Translations under genes and position numbers: made by a program
Shown here: one piece after another, positions 9,176 through 17,064 of the stretch
How the letters are laid out: each line of letters begins with the position of its first letter
Position numbering within the stretch: the stretch's first letter is position 1
Assembly: GCA_023458595.1 (NCBI GenBank)
Contig: JAEWYT010000168.1
Span: 5,375-69,374 of the forward strand
Source: Pseudomonadota bacterium
GTDB taxonomy: Bacteria; Pseudomonadota; Alphaproteobacteria; Rhizobiales; Tepidamorphaceae
Length of the DNA: 64,000 bases
Direction: 5' to 3'
The notes under the pieces: generated by a model
What the model was told of the DNA's origin: nothing
Database searches by the model: none
Seen by the model: only the letters and a program-made list of their open reading frames with translations

Positions 9176-10600
9176 TTGACCAGAATCGTCCACGCGATCA
9201 TGTGCGGCGGGTCGGGAACGCGGCTGTGGCCGTTGTCGCGGCAATCCTGCCCGAAGCAGTTCCTGACGCTTTTCGGCGATCGCTCTCTGCTGCAATCGAC
9301 GGTCGACCGGCTCGACGGATTGCCGCTCGCCGTCCAGACGATCGTCATCGGCAACGAGGACTACCGCTTCCTCATGGCCGAGCAGCTGAGATCGACGTCG
9401 GGCGCGGCCGAGATCGTCCTCGAGCCCGAGATGCGCAACACCGCACCGGTCGCCCTGGTGGCGGCGCTGCGGGCGCAGGGGCTACTCGGCGGCGACGGGC
9501 TCGTTCTTCTGTCGCCGGCCGATCACATCATCGCCGACACGGCCGCCTTCTATGAGGCGATCGAACGGGCCATTCCCGCGGCAAAGGCGGGATATCTCGT
9601 GACGTTCGGCATCAATCCGACGCATGCGGCGACCGGCTATGGCTATATCGAGGTCGGCGGAGCGCTCCCCGAAGCCGGCGGCGTCGCCCGCGCGACGAGC
9701 TTCCGCGAGAAGCCGGATCGCACCACGGCCGAGGCCTTCCTCGCGTCGAGGGCCTTCCTCTGGAACGCCGGGATCTTCCTGTTCGATCCCGCCGCCCTGC
9801 TCACGGCAGCGCAGACGATGTATCCGAGGATGGCGGCAGACTGCCGGGCGTCCAGCGATGGCGCCAGGCCAGACCTCGATTTCGTGCGGCTCGACGCGGA
9901 AGCCTATGCGAGGATCGAGACGATATCCTTCGACCACGCCTTCGCCGAGAAGCTCGAAGGCAAGGTTGCGGTCGTGCCGGTCACCATGGGCTGGTCTGAC
10001 ATAGGCTCCTGGAGCGCACTCTACGATTCCCGCGTCGATGCGCCGGAGGGAAACGTCGTCGAGGGACCCGCCGAGCTTTTCGATTGCGCAGGCTCGCTCG
10101 CCTTCTCCGACGGCCCGCTCGTCGTCGCGCAAGGCGTCCGGGACCTGGTGGTCGTCGCCAACCACGACGCCGTCTATGTCGCTCCGCTCGCCCTGAGCGA
10201 GGGGGTCAAGGACATCGTCGCCACCCTGGACGCGTCGGGGCGCGCGGAAGCTGTGACCCACGCCCGCGTGTTCCGACCCTGGGGCTGGTATCAGGTCATC
10301 AATCTTGGCGAGGGTTTCCAGGTCAAGGAGATCGTCGTCTATCCGGGCGGCCGGCTGTCGCTACAGTCGCATGAGCACCGTTCCGAGCATTGGGTCGTCG
10401 TCCGCGGCACGGCGCGGGTTACGGTCGACGAGGAGGTCAGGACGCTGCATGCCAACGAGTCCGTCTACATCCCGGTCCACTCGCGCCACAGGCTCGAGAA
10501 CCCGGGCGAGGCGCCGATGCATCTGATCGAGGTACAGACTGGCGGCTACCTCGAGGAAGACGACATCGTCCGCTACGAGGACGCCTACGGACGGGAATGA
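9176..10600 (+). CDS. manC: Mannose-1-phosphate guanylyltransferase / mannose-6-phosphate isomerase
   Basis: This is a type II bifunctional enzyme of about 474 residues that makes GDP-mannose. The N-terminal GTP-binding signature GGSGTRLWPLSR with PKQF is at residues about 8-25, and FREKPD is the usual sugar-binding motif in the nucleotidyltransferase half. The C-terminal cupin half (from about residue 365) has RPWGWYQ, GGRLSLQSHEHRSEHWVVV and the ENPGEAPMHLIEVQ tail typical of the isomerase domain. Start choice is between TTG 9176 (MTRIVHAI) and GTG 9161, neither with a strong Shine-Dalgarno. GDP-mannose, or sugars made from it, would feed the surrounding glycan genes. The 180 bp upstream hold no gene. 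Confidence 0.93.
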   Translation: MTRIVHAIMCGGSGTRLWPLSRQSCPKQFLTLFGDRSLLQSTVDRLDGLPLAVQTIVIGNEDYRFLMAEQLRSTSGAAEIVLEPEMRNTAPVALVAALRAQGLLGGDGLVLLSPADHIIADTAAFYEAIERAIPAAKAGYLVTFGINPTHAATGYGYIEVGGALPEAGGVARATSFREKPDRTTAEAFLASRAFLWNAGIFLFDPAALLTAAQTMYPRMAADCRASSDGARPDLDFVRLDAEAYARIETISFDHAFAEKLEGKVAVVPVTMGWSDIGSWSALYDSRVDAPEGNVVEGPAELFDCAGSLAFSDGPLVVAQGVRDLVVVANHDAVYVAPLALSEGVKDIVATLDASGRAEAVTHARVFRPWGWYQVINLGEGFQVKEIVVYPGGRLSLQSHEHRSEHWVVVRGTARVTVDEEVRTLHANESVYIPVHSRHRLENPGEAPMHLIEVQTGGYLEEDDIVRYEDAYGRE

Positions 10601-10765
10601 CCGGGCCGGCCGTCTTCCGTCCCGGCCAGCGCATTGATCGAAACGCTTGAAGGCCCTATCAAATCCTCGATTCCAAGCCTCGGCGGGCTTGTGCGAAACG
10701 GAGATCAGTTGCCCGTCCGGAGATTTCAGGCGGCCGAACTCGGTCAGGGGTACAGTCCGAACACC

Positions 10766-13051
10766 ATGAAACTCGAGCTGAACCTCTATCGGGTCGCGGT
10801 CTATATCCTCAAGCGGCTGGCCCACAAGAAGAACGATATCGACCGCATCCTGATATCGGAAAGCGGCCTGTTCGACGAAGACTTCTACCGTGCCGCCCAT
10901 CCCGACATCCGGGACGAGGAAGACCCGCTCCTGCATTTCATCATCGCCGGCGCCAACGAAGGGCGGCGGCCGAACGCGCATTTCGATACGCGGTTCTACG
11001 CGGACTCGATCCGCAACGACCGCGAATGGAAGATCAATCCGCTGGTCCACTACCTGCTGGTCGGGCGGGGCCAGGGCCGGCCGGTGGAAGACCCGCGCGA
11101 CACCGGTCCGGAGTCCGCCGAGGCGGTGATCCGTGCCAGCGGTCTCTTCGACGAGGGCTACTACCGAGCCGAATACCCGGATGTCGCCGGCCTCGACGAC
11201 GTTGTCGCCCACTACGTTTTCTACGGCGCCCGGGAAGGCCGGAAGCCGAACGCCGATTTCGATCCGAAGTTCTACGCGCGGATCTACCAGGACGTTGCCG
11301 AAAGCGGCCTGCAGCCGTTCGTGCACTACCTCAAGATCGGCCGCGCCGAGCAGCGGCTGACGAAGGCGACCGGCGAGGGCGGCGCGCCGTCCGATGCGCG
11401 GGTCAGCGGCGGATACAGGCCCGGCACGGCGACGCCCTACTTCGAGGAGGCGCGGCCGGTTTCCGCGCCGCCCAAGATCGACGCCCTCGCCTTCTACCTG
11501 CCGCAGTTCCATCCCTTCCCGCAGAACGACGCCTGGTGGGGCAAGGGGTTCACCGAGTGGACGAACGTCACCAAGGCCGAGCAGATGTTCACCGGCCACC
11601 TGCAGCCGCGCCTGCCCGGCGATCTCGGCTTCTACGACCTGCGCCTGCCCGAGGTCATGGAGGAGCAGGCGAAGCTCGCCCGGCGGTTCGGCCTCTCCGG
11701 CTTCTGCTTCCACTACTACTGGTTCGACGGCACGCGCCTGCTCGACCGGCCGCTCGAGAACTGGCTCGCACGGCCGGATTTCGACCTGCCGTTCTGTCTG
11801 TGCTGGGCGAACGAGAACTGGACGCGACGCTGGGACGGGCAGGAATCCGAGATACTGATCGCCCAGAACCATTCCGCCCAAGACGACCTCGCGATGATCG
11901 CCGACGTCGCCCGCTACATGCGCGATCCGCGCTACTACCGGGTCGCGGGTAAGCCGCTGTTCGTCGTCTACCGGCCCGACATCCTTCCCGAACCGGCCGT
12001 CACCATCGAGCGCTGGCGGACCTATTGCCGCGATAACGGCATCGGCGAGGTCGTCGTCGCCGCCGCCCTCACCTTCGGGCTGCAGGATCCCGCCCCGCTC
12101 GGTTTCGACATCGCGGTCGAGTTCCCGCCGCACGGCTATTCGGTGCCGAAGAACGCCTTCGGCGACACCGACGCGGCCTCGTACGGATTCGAGGGGCTCG
12201 TCATCGACTATCGGGGCTATGTGAAGAACGCGGTCGAGATGAGGTTCGGGACGGATCTCGACGTCGTCCGCACGATCATTCCCGGCTGGGACAACACGGC
12301 GCGGCGCGGCGCGCGCGGCACGGTCTACGTGAACGCCTGGCCGGACCGGTACCAGACGGCACTGTCCGAAATCGCCGCCCGGGCGGAACCGGTGCTCGGC
12401 GACCGGCCGCTTGTGATGGTCAACGCCTGGAACGAATGGGCCGAGGGCGCCTATCTCGAACCGGACCGTGCGTTCGGCCACGCCTTCCTGAACGCCACCG
12501 CGCGGGCGCTGAGCGGCAAGACTCATGGCCGCCTGCTGCTGCCGGAGGGCATGCTCAGAGACGTCGATTTTCCGGGGACGGAAGTGTCGCGCTATGTGAT
12601 CGGCGAGGGTGCGACGGCACTTCACGCTCTCGTCATGCTCGGCCGCGAGGTCCTCGACTACGACATGGTGCTTCTGCCAGGAGGGGAAGCCGCGCCCGCC
12701 GCCGGGGAACGGATCGCCGGGGCGGTCGCGCTCCTGCACGAGAATCCGCTGATCGGCGCTGTCTCATTCGGCGCGGAGGCGGCGTCCCCCTTTGAAGCGG
12801 ACCAGGCCCTTCTCGTCGAATGGGGCCATCTGGTCGGTCTGCCGGTCAGTGGCGACCTCGCGCTCGGACCGCGGTTCGGTGACCCGACGCTGGTCAGGAC
12901 CGGCGCGCTTCGGCCGATGCTGAAGGCGGCAAGGGCTTTCGCGACCAACTGGATTGCCGATGCGCAGCGGCGGCAGTTCCTCGACGCCTGTCTTGGCACC
13001 CTGTGCGAGAGCCAAGGCTACGCCGTCGTCCGCGACGCGGGCGAGAGCTGA
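10766..13051 (+). CDS. Repeat-containing WbsX/GH99-like glycan protein
   Basis: From ATG 10766 the product has 761 residues; in-frame TTG 10709 with GGAG upstream is an alternative start. Residues about 25-205 carry four copies of the FDxxFY...PDV...P-HY-x4-G-EGR repeat also found in the glycosyltransferase at 2940-6179. Residues about 237-580 match the WbsX domain, with ALAFYLPQFHP, WWGKGFTEWTNV, CWANENWTRRWDG and a late MVNAWNEWAEG. This domain occurs in O-antigen and capsule clusters and resembles GH99 catalytic barrels. The last 150 or so residues are unrecognised. A role in polymer extension or trimming is inferred; catalytic activity of WbsX proteins is not well defined. Confidence 0.8.
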   Translation: MKLELNLYRVAVYILKRLAHKKNDIDRILISESGLFDEDFYRAAHPDIRDEEDPLLHFIIAGANEGRRPNAHFDTRFYADSIRNDREWKINPLVHYLLVGRGQGRPVEDPRDTGPESAEAVIRASGLFDEGYYRAEYPDVAGLDDVVAHYVFYGAREGRKPNADFDPKFYARIYQDVAESGLQPFVHYLKIGRAEQRLTKATGEGGAPSDARVSGGYRPGTATPYFEEARPVSAPPKIDALAFYLPQFHPFPQNDAWWGKGFTEWTNVTKAEQMFTGHLQPRLPGDLGFYDLRLPEVMEEQAKLARRFGLSGFCFHYYWFDGTRLLDRPLENWLARPDFDLPFCLCWANENWTRRWDGQESEILIAQNHSAQDDLAMIADVARYMRDPRYYRVAGKPLFVVYRPDILPEPAVTIERWRTYCRDNGIGEVVVAAALTFGLQDPAPLGFDIAVEFPPHGYSVPKNAFGDTDAASYGFEGLVIDYRGYVKNAVEMRFGTDLDVVRTIIPGWDNTARRGARGTVYVNAWPDRYQTALSEIAARAEPVLGDRPLVMVNAWNEWAEGAYLEPDRAFGHAFLNATARALSGKTHGRLLLPEGMLRDVDFPGTEVSRYVIGEGATALHALVMLGREVLDYDMVLLPGGEAAPAAGERIAGAVALLHENPLIGAVSFGAEAASPFEADQALLVEWGHLVGLPVSGDLALGPRFGDPTLVRTGALRPMLKAARAFATNWIADAQRRQFLDACLGTLCESQGYAVVRDAGES

Positions 13052-13082
13052 ACCGATCGAGGGCCCGGGACCACGGCGACCG

Positions 13083-14165
13083 ATGAAGATCTTCCTGCAT
13101 ATCGGCAACTACAAAACGGGCTCGACCGCCATCCAGTCGTTCTTGTTCCAGAACCGGGAGAGGCTACGCGAGCTCGGCTACTACGTTCCGGAAACCGGAC
13201 GGATCGGCGACGCGCACCATGCCTGGGCCGGCACGTTCTCGGGCCGGCCGGGTTCGCCCGCCGATCCCGACACCCTCTATGGCGACATCCGGGCGGAGCT
13301 TGCCGTCTGCGGCTGCGACAAGGCGATCGTCTCCACCGAGACGCTGTTCAACGGCATGCTGCCGAAAGAAGTCGTCCGGCGGCTGCCCGGCCATGAGATC
13401 GTCGTCGTGGCGTATCTGAGGCGGCAGGACGAGTTCGCCTCCGCCTTCTACATGCAGCTCGTCAAGCATCCGAACTTCATGGAGGCGAACCCGCCCGACC
13501 TGTCGCGGTTCCTGAAGAAGCAGGGCGCCATCGACTATCTGCGCATCCTGCGCCAGTGGGCGGAGGTCGTGGGGCAGCAGGCGACGATCGTCTATCCCTA
13601 CGAGAAGTCGCAGCTGCCGAACGGCCTGATGGCGGACTTCCTGAACCGCATCGGCATCGCGCCGGACGCGTTTCCGGCGGGCACGGAGGCACCTTCGGTC
13701 AACGTCACGATCGAAACCGAACTCATCGAGTATCTCAGGATCGCCAACGGGCTCGGACCGTCGCAGGACGAGCACGCGAGGCTGTTGCACGCCCTGACCG
13801 AGATCTCCCGAAGGTGGAGGGCGGAAGGCGCCTTCCACCGGCGTAACGTGTTCTCGCCGGCGCAGCGCCGCGAGCTCCTGTCCGTGTTCGAAGACGACAA
13901 CCGGGAGATCGCGCGGCAGTTCGTCGGCCGCCCGGAGGGCGTGCTGTTCGTCGATCCGCTGCCGGCCGATGATCCGACCTGGACGCCGATGGCGCTTTCT
14001 CCAGAGATACACGCGCGGATCACCGCGGCCCTCTGGCTGGGTCCGCGGCAAAATCCCGCGCAGGCTCCCGCGATCGGGGCTCCTGCGCGGCAGCGTCCGC
14101 TGCACCGTCGGATCGGCAGGCGGCTGCGTCAGTCGCTGATGAGCCTTTCCAGGACGCGCCGGTAG
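13083..14165 (+). CDS. Sulfotransferase-like protein
   Basis: ATG 13083 gives a 360-residue protein beginning MKIFLHIGNYKTGSTAIQSFL, whose YKTGST loop is a PAPS 5'-phosphosulfate-binding site. VVAYLRRQDEFASAFYMQ (about residues 113-130) takes the place of the 3'-phosphate site, and the usual Arg-Asp-Pro is here RRQDE. No membrane segment is visible; the C-terminus is rich in Arg. The gene starts 31 bp after the WbsX gene and is probably co-transcribed with it. Its last 37 bp overlap the 3' end of the Stf0 gene on the other strand. Confidence 0.7.
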   Translation: MKIFLHIGNYKTGSTAIQSFLFQNRERLRELGYYVPETGRIGDAHHAWAGTFSGRPGSPADPDTLYGDIRAELAVCGCDKAIVSTETLFNGMLPKEVVRRLPGHEIVVVAYLRRQDEFASAFYMQLVKHPNFMEANPPDLSRFLKKQGAIDYLRILRQWAEVVGQQATIVYPYEKSQLPNGLMADFLNRIGIAPDAFPAGTEAPSVNVTIETELIEYLRIANGLGPSQDEHARLLHALTEISRRWRAEGAFHRRNVFSPAQRRELLSVFEDDNREIARQFVGRPEGVLFVDPLPADDPTWTPMALSPEIHARITAALWLGPRQNPAQAPAIGAPARQRPLHRRIGRRLRQSLMSLSRTRR

Positions 14166-14881
14166 ATTTCCTCGTTGCGGGCGTTGGCGAGCTTCACGAG
14201 GCGACGCTCCGGCGTCCAGTAGGGCAGGTCGACACCGGCGAATTCGGCGATGCGGAGGACGTGCGCGCGCGGATCGGCGAGGATCGTCTCGTACTCCATC
14301 ATCAGCGGCTCGATTCCCCAGCGTAAGAAGAAGTAGAGCCACTTCTCGTTCTCCGCCGCGATCGCGCTGATTTCGGCGATGACGCTGTCGACGTCGACGA
14401 TTGCCGCGCGGTTGTAGTCGTCCTCGTAGGTGACGACGTTCTTGCGCAGGAAGGTCGGCGAGGCCTCGTCCCGGACGGCGTGGGTGATGCCGGTCTGGCG
14501 CGCCATCTCGCGGGAGATCGCCTGCTCGGTCAGGTTGATCCGCCGGAGCCAGATGAAGCGCGCGTCGGCGAACAGCGCGCGGAAATGGGCGAAGGGCTGT
14601 GCAGCGTCCTTCGCCGGCGACTGCCCCGCCGCCTCGGCGAGGCGCGCGTCGATGTCGCCGAGGTAGCTCATCATCACCTTGACGGCGTAGACGCCGTTCG
14701 GCGTCGAGAACCTGGCATGGTCGGCCTGAAGCCGCGCCGGCCAGTCGGGCGTGGCGACGGTGTTGAGGTAGGGAAGGAAATGCTCGTTGGGCAGGCCGAG
14801 ATGCCCGGTCGCGCGCATGTCCTCGCACAGCAGGGTCGAGCCGCTGCGCTGGGTCGCGCAAATAACGATGTCTCGGGTCAT
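14129..14881 (-). CDS. Stf0-family sulfotransferase
   Basis: The 250-residue product (ATG 14881; TTG 14929 is a longer option) begins MTRDIVICATQRSGSTLLCEDM. TQRSGSTLL at the N-terminus, followed by THLGLPNEHF-type spacing (here TGHLGLPNEHFLPYL) and RFIWLRRINLTEQAIS, is the layout of Stf0 sulfotransferases, which sulfate trehalose in mycobacteria. W-L-R-R-x3-T-E-Q-A-I-S forms the 3'-phosphate-binding region. It is downstream of, and on the same strand as, the primase gene, only 51 bp away, and converges on another sulfotransferase gene. The acceptor here is unknown. Confidence 0.85.
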   Translation of the reverse strand: MTRDIVICATQRSGSTLLCEDMRATGHLGLPNEHFLPYLNTVATPDWPARLQADHARFSTPNGVYAVKVMMSYLGDIDARLAEAAGQSPAKDAAQPFAHFRALFADARFIWLRRINLTEQAISREMARQTGITHAVRDEASPTFLRKNVVTYEDDYNRAAIVDVDSVIAEISAIAAENEKWLYFFLRWGIEPLMMEYETILADPRAHVLRIAEFAGVDLPYWTPERRLVKLANARNEEIYRRVLERLISD

Positions 14882-14932
14882 TTCGGTCCACGTGTCTCTG
14901 GCTGCGCCCTTCGGGCCCACGCGCCTCAAGCG

Positions 14933-15754
14933 CTATAGCCCGTCGTCGTCCCAGGCCGCAACCGTGCCGGCCGGCTCTTCGTGCAGCTTGGTTATGCTTG
15001 CGACAACCTGCGCGACCTCGGCGTCGTCGAGCGGGGGATGGCAGCGCATCCTGTTCCAGGCGAGCATCAGTTCCAGAGCCACCTCCGGGTCGACACCGTG
15101 CCACAGGAGATGGCCGGTGAGCGAAGCGATCGTCGCGTTGCGCTCGCCTTCCGGCACGCCCTCCCGCACGAGCCGGCGCCAATCGCCGAGCGCGCGGCCG
15201 GCACGGGCGCCGCTCAGCGCGCCATAGAGCCAGCGCGGCAGCGGCGCGAGCGTCATCTCGTCGGGCGAATGGCCTTCGCGCCAGACATAGGGGTTGCCGG
15301 AGGGATGGATCGACGGAGGGGCGACGATGTAGCCGCCGTCGCCGCGCAGATCGACGCCCTGCACGAGACCTGCCCGGTTCCTGAGCGGGGTGCCCGGATG
15401 GGCGAAGTAGAGGTGGCGCCCACCGCCGCCGCTGATCGCCTCGACGGTAGCCGGCAGCGGACCGTGGCGGCGCTCAAGGCGCTCCAGCGCGTCGCCGCCG
15501 CCATGCTCGGGATCGACGTCGATCACGATGAGGTTCGAAATCTCGCCGGTCACGATGCCGACATTCGCGTCGGGCCAGCGGCGATACCAGACCTCGACCT
15601 GCTCCTTCGACGGCGCCTTCGACTGCAGCGCCTCCCACCTCAACAGCGGGCGCTTCTCGCGCGGGCGCACGGGCAGAACCGACCAGCCGCGGGCGAGATA
15701 CCGCTCGGCTGCCTCGAAGGTCGGCGAGGGCTTCGGGCCCGGCGATTTCGTCAT
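14933..15754 (-). CDS. Stand-alone Prim-Pol (AEP) primase/polymerase domain protein
   Basis: ATG 15754 with GGAGG 4 nt upstream gives 273 residues. Residues about 10-170 form a bifunctional primase-polymerase (Prim-Pol, archaeo-eukaryotic primase superfamily) domain: GWSVLPVRPREKRPLL, the metal-binding VIDVDPEHGGGD, SGGGGRHLYF with the conserved His, and GVDLRGDGGYIVAPPS. Residues about 195-265 look like a primase C-terminal (PriCT) helical segment. Such domains usually sit in front of an SF3/D5 helicase in plasmid or phage replication proteins; no helicase, integrase or partner replication gene is seen here. It may be a domesticated repair primase or a mobile-element remnant. Confidence 0.85.
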   Translation of the reverse strand: MTKSPGPKPSPTFEAAERYLARGWSVLPVRPREKRPLLRWEALQSKAPSKEQVEVWYRRWPDANVGIVTGEISNLIVIDVDPEHGGGDALERLERRHGPLPATVEAISGGGGRHLYFAHPGTPLRNRAGLVQGVDLRGDGGYIVAPPSIHPSGNPYVWREGHSPDEMTLAPLPRWLYGALSGARAGRALGDWRRLVREGVPEGERNATIASLTGHLLWHGVDPEVALELMLAWNRMRCHPPLDDAEVAQVVASITKLHEEPAGTVAAWDDDGL

Positions 15755-15910
15755 CCTGCCTCCGTCGTCCGTCCACACGGAGCTTGCCCATTGGAGCAGA
15801 CGGGAATCCCCCTCCACCGGGGCCGGGCCGTGCCACGACCTTACGTCCGACCCCGCAATCGACATAATTGCCGATTGAGATTGGGGCGACCAGCCGGGAA
15901 GGAGGATCCC

Positions 15911-16111
15911 ATGACAATGCTCAAAGTGATCGAAGTCCTCGCTGAATCGCCGAAGAGCTGGGAGGACGCCGCGCAGCAGGCGGTATCGGACGCCGGGAAG
16001 ACCGTGCGGAACGTCAGATCGATATACATCAAGAACTTCGAGGCGAGCGTCGAGAACGGCAAGATCCAGAAGTATCGGATCAACGCGAAGATCTCGTTCG
16101 TCCTCGAGTAG
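15911..16111 (+). CDS. Dodecin family flavin-binding protein
   Basis: The 66-residue protein starts at ATG 15911 behind a GGAAGGAGG Shine-Dalgarno. It has the complete dodecin fold pattern: VIEVLAESPKSWEDAAQQAV as strand and helix, VRSIYIKNFEA as the second strand, and a final YRINAKISFVLE strand. Dodecins form hollow 12-mers that store riboflavin or FMN. The position that carries the flavin-stacking Trp in several characterised dodecins appears to be Tyr39 here, so flavin binding may differ. It is transcribed divergently from the primase gene. Confidence 0.92.
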   Translation: MTMLKVIEVLAESPKSWEDAAQQAVSDAGKTVRNVRSIYIKNFEASVENGKIQKYRINAKISFVLE

Positions 16112-16180
16112 CGGCCCCGCCGGGTGTCCGGACTCTGCTGGGACCTTCGCTCGGCATTGAAAATTTGACCCGACGAACGC

Positions 16181-16948
16181 TCAGCACGCGCCGCAGCGCG
16201 TGAGGGCGCCTGCGAATTCGACCGCTGCGGGAGCAAGGCGGCGAAGGGATACCGGCGGGCGGTCCTCGATCTCCCGCAGGAGCTTGCGACGGAAGGCCTC
16301 GGCGAAGTCGCGATAGTCGTGTACCGCCATGACGAAGGCGCCGTCGCCGACAATCACCTCCCTGCGGTAGTAGTCGTCCAGGTCGGGTACGTCGTTGAGA
16401 ATGGCGAGGCCGTTGACGGTCACGCCGCGACCGAGCGCCATGCCGCGCGCATCGGGAAGAAGCAGCACGTTCTCTCGCGGCGGCGTCTCGATACCGTCGC
16501 CGGAGACGTCGACCACCCGGCGCGTGCCGGCGATGCCGTTGCGGTCGGTCATGCGGATCGCCTCGGCGATGCCGGAGCCCAGCCCCGTGCCGCCGCTGAC
16601 GAGGCGGCGGAACGTCTCGATCTCCCTCGCGAACGTTTCGGCATCCGCCGGTCCTTCGATGACGTGCCAGTCGCCCTCGTCCTTCCTCAGCGTGGCGTCG
16701 GCCCAGACGATCGCGGCGATGGCGATGCGGCCGATCGGACCGGCGGCGATCGCCCGCTGCACGTCCGGGTCGCGGATTGCGCTGGCGATGCCGCCGAGCT
16801 GCAGGGAGAACTCGCCCGGATCGACGCTCGCCGAGGCGTCGATGGCAAGCACGAGCTCCAGGTCCACCGCCGTTTCCGCGTGCGGGGAGGCGGGGAGAAA
16901 GAGCAGCCCGAAGGCGAACGCCGTCAATGGGAGCCGCAAGGTCCGCAT
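16181..16948 (-). CDS. DUF1194 exported protein with von Willebrand A-like fold
   Basis: ATG 16948 gives 255 residues starting with a clear signal peptide (MRTLRLPLTAFAFGLLFLPAS, cleavage near SPHA-ET). LVLAIDASASVD (D37, S39, S41) is a MIDAS-type D-x-S-x-S metal site, and VVDVSGDGIETPP and GLGSGIAEAI fit a vWA fold. This is the DUF1194 family, periplasmic and of unknown role. The longer frame from 17041 lacks a signal peptide at its start. It is divergent from the PLP enzyme gene at 17065. Confidence 0.85.
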   Translation of the reverse strand: MRTLRLPLTAFAFGLLFLPASPHAETAVDLELVLAIDASASVDPGEFSLQLGGIASAIRDPDVQRAIAAGPIGRIAIAAIVWADATLRKDEGDWHVIEGPADAETFAREIETFRRLVSGGTGLGSGIAEAIRMTDRNGIAGTRRVVDVSGDGIETPPRENVLLLPDARGMALGRGVTVNGLAILNDVPDLDDYYRREVIVGDGAFVMAVHDYRDFAEAFRRKLLREIEDRPPVSLRRLAPAAVEFAGALTRCGAC

Positions 16949-17064
16949 GAATGCCAGAGTGCCACGTCCGGCCGCCGCATGGCCACTGCGCTCAAACACC
17001 CCCTTGACCTGACGGCCCGCTTGGGCTCGGCTCCCCCGCACGCTGGACCAGCGCGGAAACGCTC

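Noticed and set aside
10361..12739. 792-residue open frame on the minus strand
   Set aside because: It lies antisense to manC and the WbsX gene, has no recognisable domain and has the Arg/Val/Glu-rich composition of a high-GC shadow frame.
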